This document shows, in pieces, positions 25,301 through 33,375 of a stretch of 64,000 nt of DNA. Source of the DNA: Chryseobacterium sp. ISL-6 (lineage in GTDB: Bacteria > Bacteroidota > Bacteroidia > Flavobacteriales > Weeksellaceae); assembly GCF_018613715.1 (NCBI RefSeq), contig NZ_JAGGPT010000006.1, forward strand, positions 868,001 through 932,000, given 5' to 3'. The notes beneath the pieces are model-generated. The model was not told the DNA's origin. It did no database searches and was given only the letters and a program-made list of their open reading frames with translations. Within the stretch, counting starts at the first letter, position 1; each line of letters opens with the position of its first letter. A program made the translations under genes and the position numbers.

Positions 25301-26794
25301 ATGAAAAATCTAAAATTAGGAATTTCAGCATTGGCACTTACTGTTGCTTCTACTGTATTCGCTCAGACTACCAACAATCCGTGGTTGATCGGAGTTGGTG
25401 CTCATGCGGAGAACCATAAGGCAGTACGAAGCGACTTTAGTAATACTTTTGCTGCAAAAAATTTAACGAAGACAATGTTCAATATGAACAACTTCTCTAT
25501 TACTCCTCCATTATCTAAACTTACTGTTGCTAGAAACATCGGTAAAGGTTTAGTAATTGACTGGCAGACTTCCGTAGGAAATGTTGATAATAAAAGATTC
25601 AACATGGGGAAAGAATTTATGTTGATGACAGGTCTTGGTTTCCAAGCTAAAGCTGCAGGTCTTTTATGGAACGAGGAATCTTGGTTTGACCCTTACTTAA
25701 GAGTTGGTGCCAACTATTTAAGACACGACTATACTGCTCTTACTTTCCCAAGACAATCTGTTGATGGAGAGACAGTATACAACGGAGATGCTGGTAACGA
25801 AAATGGTAAAGCTAACTTCTTTACAGTTTCTACTGGTGCAGGTGCTAACTTCTGGGTAACTAAAAACTTCGGTTTAGGTGTTCAAGGAGATTACGTATCA
25901 ACTCCTGGTGATAAATCTAACGTTGCTAACTTCTGGCAGGCTTCTGCATCTTTATTATTTAGATTTGGTAACAGAGATAGAGATAAGGATGGTATCTTAG
26001 ATAAAGATGATCTTTGTCCTGATACTCCAGGTTTACCAGAATTCCAAGGATGTCCTGATACTGACGGTGATGGAGTTCCAGATAAAGACGATCAATGTCC
26101 AGATGTAGCAGGTCCAGTTGAAAACAATGGTTGCCCTTGGCCAGATACTGACGGTGATGGTGTTATCGATAAAGATGATGCTTGTCCTACAGTTGCAGGT
26201 CCAGCTGAAAACAACGGTTGTCCTTGGCCAGATACAGACGGAGACGGTATCTTAGATAAAGATGATGCTTGTCCTACAGTTCCTGGATTACCAGAATACA
26301 ACGGATGTCCTAAGCCTAAGAAAGAAACTGCTACTGAAGTAGAAAAAGAATTCAGAAATCTTTATTTCGATTTCAACAAAGCTACAATCAAAGCTGAATC
26401 TAAACCAGCATTGGATAGAGCTGCTGATATCATCAAAAAAGATGGAGGTCACTATCTATTAGAAGGTAGAACAGATGCTAAAGGTTCTGAAGTTTACAAC
26501 TTGAAGTTATCTAGAGAAAGAGCTGCTTCTGTAGTTGCTGCTTTAGATGCAAGAGGTGTTGATCCTAACTCTGTTAAATCAGTAGGTGTTGGTAAAGCTA
26601 AAGCTACAGTTCCTGCAACGGCTTCTGATGCTGAAAGACAAGCTGATAGAAAAGTAGTTGTAACTGCTATCGAAGATGACAGCCAGTGGAGTACAATCGC
26701 TAAGAAAGATTACGCTGATGCTCCAGTTAAGAAAGCTACTGCTAAGAAAAAAGCTACAGCTAAGAAAAAAGCTCCAGCTAAAAAGAAAAAATAA
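25301..26794 (+). CDS. OmpA-family outer-membrane protein with thrombospondin-3 repeats and Lys/Ala tail
   Basis: A 497-residue protein: signal peptide (1-21, ending TVFA), an N-terminal beta-barrel (about 22-225), four calcium-binding thrombospondin type-3 repeats (DxDxDG with paired cysteines, about 226-335), an OmpA C-terminal peptidoglycan-binding domain (LYFDFNKATI ... NLKLSRERAASVVAAL ... DRKVVV, about 345-460), then a tail of AKKKA repeats. It should tether the outer membrane to the wall. Codon use is strongly restricted, as in highly expressed genes. The basic tail is unusual for this family. A strong terminator follows. Confidence 0.9.
   Translation: MKNLKLGISALALTVASTVFAQTTNNPWLIGVGAHAENHKAVRSDFSNTFAAKNLTKTMFNMNNFSITPPLSKLTVARNIGKGLVIDWQTSVGNVDNKRFNMGKEFMLMTGLGFQAKAAGLLWNEESWFDPYLRVGANYLRHDYTALTFPRQSVDGETVYNGDAGNENGKANFFTVSTGAGANFWVTKNFGLGVQGDYVSTPGDKSNVANFWQASASLLFRFGNRDRDKDGILDKDDLCPDTPGLPEFQGCPDTDGDGVPDKDDQCPDVAGPVENNGCPWPDTDGDGVIDKDDACPTVAGPAENNGCPWPDTDGDGILDKDDACPTVPGLPEYNGCPKPKKETATEVEKEFRNLYFDFNKATIKAESKPALDRAADIIKKDGGHYLLEGRTDAKGSEVYNLKLSRERAASVVAALDARGVDPNSVKSVGVGKAKATVPATASDAERQADRKVVVTAIEDDSQWSTIAKKDYADAPVKKATAKKKATAKKKAPAKKKK
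25978..26311 (+). repeat. In-gene tandem repeats encoding thrombospondin type-3 units
   Basis: Four units of about 80-84 bp encode DxDGxxDKDDxCPxxxGxxExxGCP. The units are also similar at DNA level (for example GATACTGACGGTGATGG and AAAGATGATGCTTGTCC recur), so copy number could change by slippage or recombination. Confidence 0.7.
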
Positions 26795-26813
26795 TTAATT
26801 TTTCTAAATAATG

Positions 26814-26848
26814 AATACCTCCAATTTTTTTGGAGGTATTTTTTTTTC
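26814..26848 (+). terminator. Strong intrinsic terminator of OmpA gene
   Basis: AATACCTCCAA and TTGGAGGTATT form an 11-bp stem with a short T loop, followed by ten Ts. Confidence 0.9.
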
Positions 26849-26861
26849 GTATACTTTTAAC

Positions 26862-26869
26862 TAATTTTG
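26862..26869 (+). promoter_or_regulatory. -7 box of yebC gene
   Basis: TAATTTTG is an exact match, 20 bases before the ATG at 26890. Its position downstream of the OmpA terminator rules out the longer reading frame that would begin at 26830. Confidence 0.6.
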
Positions 26870-26889
26870 TTGAAAATTTAAAAATAAAA

Positions 26890-27630
26890 ATGGGAAGAGC
26901 GTTTGAATATAGAAAAGCTTCTAAAATGGCCCGTTGGGATAAGATGGCCAAGACTTTTTCTAAAATTGGTAAAGACATTGCATTAGCTGTAAAAGCTGGT
27001 GGAACAGATCCTGAAGCAAATCCAGCTTTAAGAAGATGTATCCAAAATGCAAAAGGGGCAAACATGCCTAAAGATAATGTAGAGAGAGCAATTAAAAAAG
27101 CAAGTGGAGCGGATGCTGAAAACTATGAGGAGGTAACTTACGAGGGTTACGGACAAGGAGGAGTCGCATTTTTTGTAGAGTGTACAACGAATAATACAAC
27201 AAGAACAGTAGCGAATGTAAGAGCTATTTTTAATAAGTTTGATGGTAACCTTGGAAAGAATGGTGAATTGGCATTTATCTTCGACAGAAAGGGTATTTTT
27301 TATATTGATCCTGCTCATGTTAAAATGGACTGGGATGAGTTTGAAATGGAGATGATTGATGGAGGAGCAGAAGATATTGATAAAGATGAAGAAGAAATAA
27401 TGATTACCACTGCTTTTGAAGACTTTGGTTCTTTATCTCATAAGCTGGATGAGCTTAAAATTGAAGTTAAAAGTGCGGAACTTCAAAGAATTCCAAACAA
27501 TACGAAAGAAGTTACTGAAGAGCAGTTTAAGGCCAACATGAAGATGCTTGACCGTTTTGAAGAAGATGATGATGTACAGAACGTGTATCACAATATGGAA
27601 ATTACTGAGGAGTTAATGAATTCTTTATAA
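26890..27630 (+). CDS. YebC/PmpR-family DNA-binding regulator
   Basis: A 246-residue protein of the YebC/TACO1 family, known as a transcriptional regulator in some bacteria and, more recently, as a factor helping ribosomes through proline stretches. The N-terminal MGRAFEYRKASKMARWDKMAK, AGGTDPEANPALRRCIQNAK and NMPKDNVERAIKKASG are typical. I take the start at 26890, not 26830, because the upstream part lies in the OmpA terminator and promoter. An acidic middle and C-terminal section is normal for the family. Confidence 0.92.
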   Translation: MGRAFEYRKASKMARWDKMAKTFSKIGKDIALAVKAGGTDPEANPALRRCIQNAKGANMPKDNVERAIKKASGADAENYEEVTYEGYGQGGVAFFVECTTNNTTRTVANVRAIFNKFDGNLGKNGELAFIFDRKGIFYIDPAHVKMDWDEFEMEMIDGGAEDIDKDEEEIMITTAFEDFGSLSHKLDELKIEVKSAELQRIPNNTKEVTEEQFKANMKMLDRFEEDDDVQNVYHNMEITEELMNSL

Positions 27631-27687
27631 AAAATAATATAACATTCATATACAGTTAACTTTCAATTAGTTTCTTTGCATAAAACT

Positions 27688-28515
27688 ATGAAAAGAAATG
27701 TTGAGTTAGTTGTTATTTCGGATGTGCATTTGGGAACTTATGGATGTAAGGCTAAAGAGTTACTAAGGTATCTGAATTCAATTCAACCCAAAATTCTGGT
27801 TTTGAATGGTGATATCATTGACATCTGGCAATTTAAAAAGTCTTACTTCCCTAAACCTCATTTAAAGGTTATAAAAAAAATCCTCTCGTTTGCCACTAAA
27901 AATACAGAGGTATACTATATCACTGGAAATCATGATGAGATGTTCAGGAAGTTTACCGATTTTGAACTAGGTAAGCTCAAGGTCTGTAACAAAATTTGTC
28001 TTAATATCGATCAAAAGAAAACATGGATTTTTCATGGTGATGTATTTGATGCGTCAGTTCAACACTCCAAGTGGATTGCAAAACTTGGTGGGAAGGGATA
28101 TGATATGCTGATTGTTATTAATAATGTTGTAAATTGGGTCTTAGAGAAAATGGGACGAGAAAAATACTCATTTTCGAAAAAAATCAAAAACAATGTGAAA
28201 AAGGCGGTAAAATATATTGGAGACTTTGAATTAACTGCTTCTGAACTGGCAATAGACAATCATTATGATTATGTCATCTGTGGTCACATACACCAACCTC
28301 AAATCCGTAAAGTTGTCAATAAAAAAGGCTCTTGTACTTATCTTAATTCGGGAGACTGGATAGAAAATTTATCAGCCTTGGAATATCATGACAAGGAATG
28401 GAAGATTTTCTATTATGATGATCATAAACATTTGCTTCAAGATGATGAAACAGAAGAAATTCAGGATCTTGATACCAGTGATCTTTTGAAAATAGTAACT
28501 AATTTTTCCGAATGA
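27688..28515 (+). CDS. Calcineurin-like phosphoesterase, UDP-2,3-diacylglucosamine diphosphatase-like (LpxH family)
   Basis: A 275-residue metallophosphoesterase from ATG 27688 (the reading frame is open from a TTG at 27676). The dimetal motifs are in order: SDVHLG, NGDIIDIWQ, TGNHDE, FHGDVFD and CGHIHQPQ. LpxH removes UMP from UDP-2,3-diacylglucosamine in lipid A synthesis; flavobacterial homologues are annotated that way, though this one is longer than E. coli LpxH. Its stop overlaps the start of the glycosyltransferase (ATGA), so the two are translationally coupled and perhaps act on the same glycolipid. Confidence 0.82.
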   Translation: MKRNVELVVISDVHLGTYGCKAKELLRYLNSIQPKILVLNGDIIDIWQFKKSYFPKPHLKVIKKILSFATKNTEVYYITGNHDEMFRKFTDFELGKLKVCNKICLNIDQKKTWIFHGDVFDASVQHSKWIAKLGGKGYDMLIVINNVVNWVLEKMGREKYSFSKKIKNNVKKAVKYIGDFELTASELAIDNHYDYVICGHIHQPQIRKVVNKKGSCTYLNSGDWIENLSALEYHDKEWKIFYYDDHKHLLQDDETEEIQDLDTSDLLKIVTNFSE

Positions 28516-29483
28516 AAATCTTATATGCATTTCAGGGGACAGGAAATGGGCATGTGGCGAGAGCTCAGGAGATTATTCCTATTCTTAAAAAATATGCTTC
28601 GGTTGATACATTAATCAGCGGTCATCAATCGCAATTAAAGGCCGATTTCGATATTAACTTTCAGTATAAGGGTATTTCTTTGCTCTATAATAAAACCGGC
28701 GGTTTATCCTATAGGAAAACATTTACTGAAAATAAATTTTTTCAGGCCGTAAAAACCATCAATGAATTAGAGTTAAGACAATATGATCTGATCATTAATG
28801 ACTATGAACCTTTAACGGGTTGGGCCTGCAAGTTGAAAAAACTCCCAATGATTGAACTTAGTCATCAGGCTTCCATGAGTTTTTCTGAGACTCCAAAACC
28901 TGAGAAAAAAGATTTTCTTGGGGAACTTATTCTTAAATACTATGTTCCAAGTGCAAGGAAAATAGGTTTTCATTTTGAAAATTATCATCCTCAAATAAAA
29001 AAACCTGTTATAAGACATAAGATCCGTAACCTTAATCCTGATAAAAAAGGATATTATCTTGTCTATTTACCGAGCTTTTCGGATGAAAATATTATCAAGA
29101 TCTTAAAACAGATTCCTGTGCAATGGAAGGTGTTTTCTAAATACAGCAAAAATAAAGCTAAAGTAGAAAATGTAGAAGTTTTCCCAATTGATGAAGTCGA
29201 GTATTTGAAGTGCTTTGAAAATTGTGATGGTATTTTGTGTAATGCCGGCTTTGAAGCTCCTGCAGAAGCTCTTTTTTTGGAAAAAAAATTGTTTGTAATT
29301 CCTATTCATAATCAATATGAGCAGGAATGTAATGCCTGTGCCTTAGATAAAATGGGAATACTAAACTCTAAAATTTTAAAGCTTGAAGAGATAATGGCTT
29401 GGGTAGCTTCCGATGAACATTTCAAAGTAGATTACCCTGATGATATTGAAAAAATATTAGTGAACGAAGTTTTAATTCTTTAA
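28512..29483 (+). CDS. GT-B-fold glycosyltransferase (GT28/UGT-like)
   Basis: A 323-residue protein. The N-terminal GTGNGHVARAQEIIPILKK is the glycine-rich acceptor-side loop of MurG/UGT-like glycosyltransferases, and the C-terminal CDGILCNAGFEAPAEALFLEKKLFVIPIHNQYEQECNA is the nucleotide-sugar-binding region with the GxEAxxEAL motif. It overlaps the phosphoesterase gene by 4 bp. Such proteins move a sugar from a nucleotide donor to a lipid or small-molecule acceptor at the inner membrane. The actual acceptor is unknown. Its 3' end overlaps the convergent GNAT gene by 12 bp. Confidence 0.8.
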   Translation: MKILYAFQGTGNGHVARAQEIIPILKKYASVDTLISGHQSQLKADFDINFQYKGISLLYNKTGGLSYRKTFTENKFFQAVKTINELELRQYDLIINDYEPLTGWACKLKKLPMIELSHQASMSFSETPKPEKKDFLGELILKYYVPSARKIGFHFENYHPQIKKPVIRHKIRNLNPDKKGYYLVYLPSFSDENIIKILKQIPVQWKVFSKYSKNKAKVENVEVFPIDEVEYLKCFENCDGILCNAGFEAPAEALFLEKKLFVIPIHNQYEQECNACALDKMGILNSKILKLEEIMAWVASDEHFKVDYPDDIEKILVNEVLIL

Positions 29484-29762
29484 AAATACATCATCTACAT
29501 CGTTCATTCTCATCATGACAGATCGTGCATAAGAACAGTGTGGGTAAACCTTCCAGTTATTTTCTCTGGAAAATTTTATAGCTTCTTCTACTAAATATTT
29601 TCCCATTCCTCGTCCTTCGAATTCAGGATGAACCAATACGAACGAAATAATAAGTTTATTTTCTTCAGGAAAAATAGTATAGGTAAGCCTGCCAATTTCC
29701 TTAATTTCATTATTTAGTGTAAGAACTCCGCCATTTCCGGATTTGTTATTTTCAAATTTCAT
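29472..29762 (-). CDS. Small GNAT-type N-acetyltransferase (COG2388/NATD1-like)
   Basis: A 96-residue protein from ATG 29762. A longer frame to 29843 has no convincing extra domain. It contains FVLVHPEFEGRGMGKYLVEEAI, the acetyl-CoA pyrophosphate loop (R/QxxGxG/A) of GNAT enzymes, and a C-terminal KVYPHCSYARSVMMR block characteristic of the short COG2388 group. These minimal acetyltransferases have no established substrate. Its last 12 bp overlap the convergent glycosyltransferase gene. Confidence 0.85.
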   Translation of the reverse strand: MKFENNKSGNGGVLTLNNEIKEIGRLTYTIFPEENKLIISFVLVHPEFEGRGMGKYLVEEAIKFSRENNWKVYPHCSYARSVMMRMNDVDDVFLKN

Positions 29763-29869
29763 AATTAAAAGCTTAATATAAATAAAAGTACAAAAACTGC
29801 ACCGACTTGTAAATTGGCTCAAAATGGAATCAACAAAAACCACTTGAGTTAATTTAAAAGAAAAAATAA

Positions 29870-30619
29870 TTAATTATCTTTCCCCGTGTAATAATTATAA
29901 TCCTTAATAACGATATTGATAAATTGTCTTTCCGTCATTTTTACAGGGTCAATTTCTAATTTTAGAATATTCTTGATCTTATCGGAAAGCTTACTTATGA
30001 TCTGCCTGTCATCTATTCTTAAGGCTTTTGTATAATTGTCTTTAATAATTCTCATATCATTGTCACTTAGGGCAATAACCTGAGGAAATGAAGGAACATA
30101 ATCTTCCTGAATATTTTCCAGGATAGTATGAGAAATATTGATGCTGTTCTTTAGTGAAATCACAGCTGTACCTGATGCGATATCTCCCAAACGTTGGTTG
30201 TTCTTAGAAACAATCATAGAAATCAAACCAATAACACCAACAAAAGAAGTGTCTATTATTCTGAATACCCAGCGAATCAAATAATCTCCAAAACTTGCCT
30301 GATATCCATCAATTTTCACCACCCGTATCTTCATTACTTTTTTTCCTGGCGTCTGCCCTTCCATAAGGCTTTCCAGAACAACAGGATAAATATAAACAGG
30401 AAAAGTAATAGCAATATAAATAGCCATCTGAGACCATTGATCCAAACCGTTTAATAAATATCCCAAATCAAAAAAGTTGAAAAATATATAGAAAGTAATG
30501 ACGATATAAGCGACTTTTATTAGGAGATCAATGATAAATGCAAGCATTCTTTCTCCAACACTGGCAATGTTGAAGTTAATATTTACATTTTGTGAGGTAT
30601 TAATCGCAATTTGAGACAT
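29870..30619 (-). CDS. RDD-family membrane protein
   Basis: A 249-residue protein with an RDD domain: RMLAFIIDLLIKVAYIV in the first helix (Arg/Asp), hydrophobic spans around 35-85, GQTPGKKVMKIRVV, and a third span (IDTSFVGVIGLISMIV) followed by QRLGDIASGTAVI. The C-terminal 90 residues are a soluble extension. RDD proteins are implicated in transport and stress but are poorly defined. It is divergent from the SpoIIM-like gene with only 25 bp between start codons and marks the left end of the MoxR/DUF58 cluster. Confidence 0.88.
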   Translation of the reverse strand: MSQIAINTSQNVNINFNIASVGERMLAFIIDLLIKVAYIVITFYIFFNFFDLGYLLNGLDQWSQMAIYIAITFPVYIYPVVLESLMEGQTPGKKVMKIRVVKIDGYQASFGDYLIRWVFRIIDTSFVGVIGLISMIVSKNNQRLGDIASGTAVISLKNSINISHTILENIQEDYVPSFPQVIALSDNDMRIIKDNYTKALRIDDRQIISKLSDKIKNILKLEIDPVKMTERQFINIVIKDYNYYTGKDN

Positions 30620-30644
30620 AATTTTATTATTTTAGCCTTAGATT

Positions 30645-31628
30645 ATGAGAGAAGTTTATTTCATAAAACAAAATAAAGAAAAATGGTTGGGAATTGAACA
30701 GGTTATTCAAGGGAAAATAAAAAAAAATCCGGATGACCTGTCTTCGCTATATATTAATCTTGTCAATGATCTTTCTTTTGCACAGACTTATTATCCTAAA
30801 AGTAATACGACAGTCTATTTAAATCATTTGTCTTCACAGATATTTCAAAAAATTTATAAAACAAAAAGAGTAGAAGAAAACAGGATTTTGTACTTTTTTA
30901 AAACAGAGGTTCCACTACTCATGTTTCAATACAGAAGATATCTCATATATGCTTTTTTATTTTTTGTTCTGTTTACTTCGATAGGAGTTCTTTCAGCAAT
31001 CTACGATAAAGATTTTGTGAACATTATTCTAGGTGAAAGTTATGTGAACGAGACCATAGAAAATATTAAAAAAGGAAATGCAGTAGGAGTTTATCAGAGT
31101 GGATCGACATGGGGAAGTACAATAGGTATAATCTTCAATAATATTGGAGTAGGAGCTAAGCTTTTTATTTATGGTGTTTTCGGAGGTGTAGGGACGTTAT
31201 ATGCTTTGTTGTCAAATAGTATAATGTTGGGAGCTTTTCAATATTTTTTTTATGACTATGGAGCACTAAAAGAAAGCGCAAGGGGCATTTGGCTGCATGG
31301 CGTATTTGAGATTTTCGCTATGGTTGTTGAAGCGATGTGTGGATTAATTCTGGGAGCATCAATCTTATTTCCAAAAACACTGTCCAGATTTAATTCTTTT
31401 AAAAATGGATTTAAAGATTCATTCAAAATATTTTTAAGTACAATCCCTTTTACTATTTGTGCCGGGATTATTGAAGGCTACATCACAAGGCATGCTTTAA
31501 AGATACCGCTTTTTTTGAATTTGATTATTATTTTAGGATCATTTTCAATCATAGGATATTATTATTTTATCTATCCTGCTGTAGTCAATAAAAAAACTAA
31601 TAAACACATACATGATGCAGTTTTATAA
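30645..31628 (+). CDS. SpoIIM-like (stage II sporulation protein M family) membrane protein
   Basis: A 327-residue protein. The soluble N-terminus (about 1-95: KQNKEKWLGIEQVIQGK, then DLSSLYINLVNDLSFAQTYYP) and about five membrane spans match the SpoIIM/DUF95 family, which in Bacteroidota and other non-sporulators occurs beside RDD, MoxR and DUF58 genes. A SpoIIM-type core with GIWLHGVFEIFAMVVEAMCG is visible. The role outside sporulation is unknown. It is the first gene of a six-gene plus-strand run with overlapping or close spacing. Confidence 0.85.
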   Translation: MREVYFIKQNKEKWLGIEQVIQGKIKKNPDDLSSLYINLVNDLSFAQTYYPKSNTTVYLNHLSSQIFQKIYKTKRVEENRILYFFKTEVPLLMFQYRRYLIYAFLFFVLFTSIGVLSAIYDKDFVNIILGESYVNETIENIKKGNAVGVYQSGSTWGSTIGIIFNNIGVGAKLFIYGVFGGVGTLYALLSNSIMLGAFQYFFYDYGALKESARGIWLHGVFEIFAMVVEAMCGLILGASILFPKTLSRFNSFKNGFKDSFKIFLSTIPFTICAGIIEGYITRHALKIPLFLNLIIILGSFSIIGYYYFIYPAVVNKKTNKHIHDAVL

Positions 31629-32574
31629 AAAAAGAGACTTTGGAACTTTTATAAGTGATAGTTTCAATTTTTTCAAATTATACGGGAAGAACTATTTTAA
31701 AAACTATATTCTACTCAATGGATTACTGTTGATTTTAATGGTTACCATTTTTATATTTGGATATAAAGAACTTTTTTCACAGCTTTTTGGATCCAATATG
31801 AGTGGTAATAGTTACTATTTTCAGCAATACTTTGAAGATAATGTGGGTATGCTGATTGTGGTGGGATTATTAACATTTTTACTTTTCCTAATTTTGATGA
31901 TTGTTAATTATCTCTATCCTGTTTTTTATATGAAAAGGCTCGCCCGTGGAGAGGAAAAGATCAGGACGGATGATATTTTGAGTGATTTCAAAAACAATGC
32001 GGGAAGAATAGGTATACTATGTTTGGGAATGGTATTCATTGTTACTCCTTTAGCTTTTATTATTGCGGGAATATCTTATGCTTTGATATTGATCATTATC
32101 GGATTATTCATCATGCTGTTGGTTTATCCAACATTATTTAATGTTGTTACATTCTTGATGTATGACTATTTTAATAGTGAGAGAGGATTTTTTGAAAGCT
32201 TGAGCTATGCAATACGGTCACAGTTTTCTTATAAGAACGGAAGAGAAAAGTCTCCGTATTGGAAGTATTGGGGGGCTACGACAATTGTCTTTCTTATCAT
32301 GTATACGATTACTACGATTTTCACATTTATTCCAATGATATTTTTCTATAGTTCAATTCTCACTTCAGCTCCTGATGGTAATTTTGAACAAAATCCTTTT
32401 CAGGGAACAATGGGAATATTATTTTTTGTGATCTATGGAATTTCAATGTTATTGTCATTTGTTCTTTCAAATTTATTGTATGTCAATTCAGGATTGATGT
32501 ATTACGACAGCAGGTCAGACCTTCATCAGAAGGTAGAACTTGCAGAAATAGAAACCATTGGTATTAATGAATAA
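31612..32574 (+). CDS. Multi-pass membrane protein of the MoxR/DUF58 cluster (possibly DUF4013-like)
   Basis: A 320-residue protein with about six hydrophobic spans and no recognisable catalytic motif. It begins 17 bp inside the SpoIIM-like gene (a second in-frame ATG at 31615 is equally possible) and overlaps the DUF4129 gene at its end, so translation is coupled on both sides. Genes of this type are consistently found here in flavobacterial MoxR clusters. I do not recognise the family securely. Confidence 0.7.
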   Translation: MMQFYKKRDFGTFISDSFNFFKLYGKNYFKNYILLNGLLLILMVTIFIFGYKELFSQLFGSNMSGNSYYFQQYFEDNVGMLIVVGLLTFLLFLILMIVNYLYPVFYMKRLARGEEKIRTDDILSDFKNNAGRIGILCLGMVFIVTPLAFIIAGISYALILIIIGLFIMLLVYPTLFNVVTFLMYDYFNSERGFFESLSYAIRSQFSYKNGREKSPYWKYWGATTIVFLIMYTITTIFTFIPMIFFYSSILTSAPDGNFEQNPFQGTMGILFFVIYGISMLLSFVLSNLLYVNSGLMYYDSRSDLHQKVELAEIETIGINE

Positions 32575-33361
32575 GATTGTTTTTTTCTTACTGATCTTTT
32601 TCTCAATTGGATTTACATATGCTCAGAATGACGATTCTCCCATTGCTGAGGAATATATAGAAGATTCTTTGAGTACCGGACATTATAATAATATGTACCG
32701 TGCAGATTCTGTATTGATTGAACATCCGATTTCTGAGAATACAGTTTATCCAAAAAAATTCAAAGAGAATCTTAAAGCCAGATACAAAGGGAAAGAGTTC
32801 GATTATACAACTATAAAACCCCGAGAATCATTCTGGCAAAAACTGCAAAGAAAACTTGCCAAAATTATCGAAAGTATTTTTGGTGAGAACAGCTTTGGAA
32901 CTTCAGCTAAGATCACTACAGTTGTGATTCGTTTGTTTGCTATACTTCTAGTTGGATTCTTATTGTATTTTATTATTAGATACTTATTAGGTAAAGACGG
33001 GAATTTTTTCTTTGGACGAAAGAATAAAAAAGTAAATATTAAAGAAGAAGAACTGCACGAAAATATTCATGAGATTAATTTCCCTGAAAGCATCGCAAAG
33101 TTTGAAAGAACGGGAGATTATCGTTCAGCGGTTCGCTATCAGTTTTTATTTGTTCTTAAAAAATTGAGCGATAGGAAGTCGATCATCTGGAATCCTGAAA
33201 AAACGAATAAAGATTATGTTGCAGAACTTAAAGTTCCACATCTAAAAAATGAATTTTCAAACCTTTCGTATATATTTGATTATGTATGGTATGGAGAGTT
33301 CATTATCAATGAGGAGGATTATTTAAAATTTAAAAACCAATATCAGAGGTTTAAACCATAG
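32567..33361 (+). CDS. DUF4129-domain protein, exported N-terminus
   Basis: A 264-residue protein from ATG 32567, overlapping the previous stop by 8 bp. It has a signal-like segment (MNKIVFFLLIFFSIGFTYA), a periplasmic stretch of about 100 residues, a membrane span (about 125-148, VVIRLFAILLVGFLLYFIIRYLL) and a cytosolic DUF4129 domain (FERTGDYRSAVRYQFLFVLKKLSDRKSIIWNPEKTN, then FDYVWYGEF). DUF4129 is regularly linked to MoxR, DUF58 and transglutaminase-like genes. The molecular role is unknown. Confidence 0.82.
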   Translation: MNKIVFFLLIFFSIGFTYAQNDDSPIAEEYIEDSLSTGHYNNMYRADSVLIEHPISENTVYPKKFKENLKARYKGKEFDYTTIKPRESFWQKLQRKLAKIIESIFGENSFGTSAKITTVVIRLFAILLVGFLLYFIIRYLLGKDGNFFFGRKNKKVNIKEEELHENIHEINFPESIAKFERTGDYRSAVRYQFLFVLKKLSDRKSIIWNPEKTNKDYVAELKVPHLKNEFSNLSYIFDYVWYGEFIINEEDYLKFKNQYQRFKP

Positions 33362-33375
33362 TTAAATTTTTAAGA

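Noticed and set aside
26092..26301. Repetitive minus-strand frame in the OmpA gene
   Set aside because: It is the complement of the thrombospondin-3 repeats; its repetition reflects the sense repeats.
26830..26889. Longer YebC start
   Set aside because: It overlaps the OmpA terminator T-run and the TAATTTTG promoter; the family N-terminus begins at 26890.
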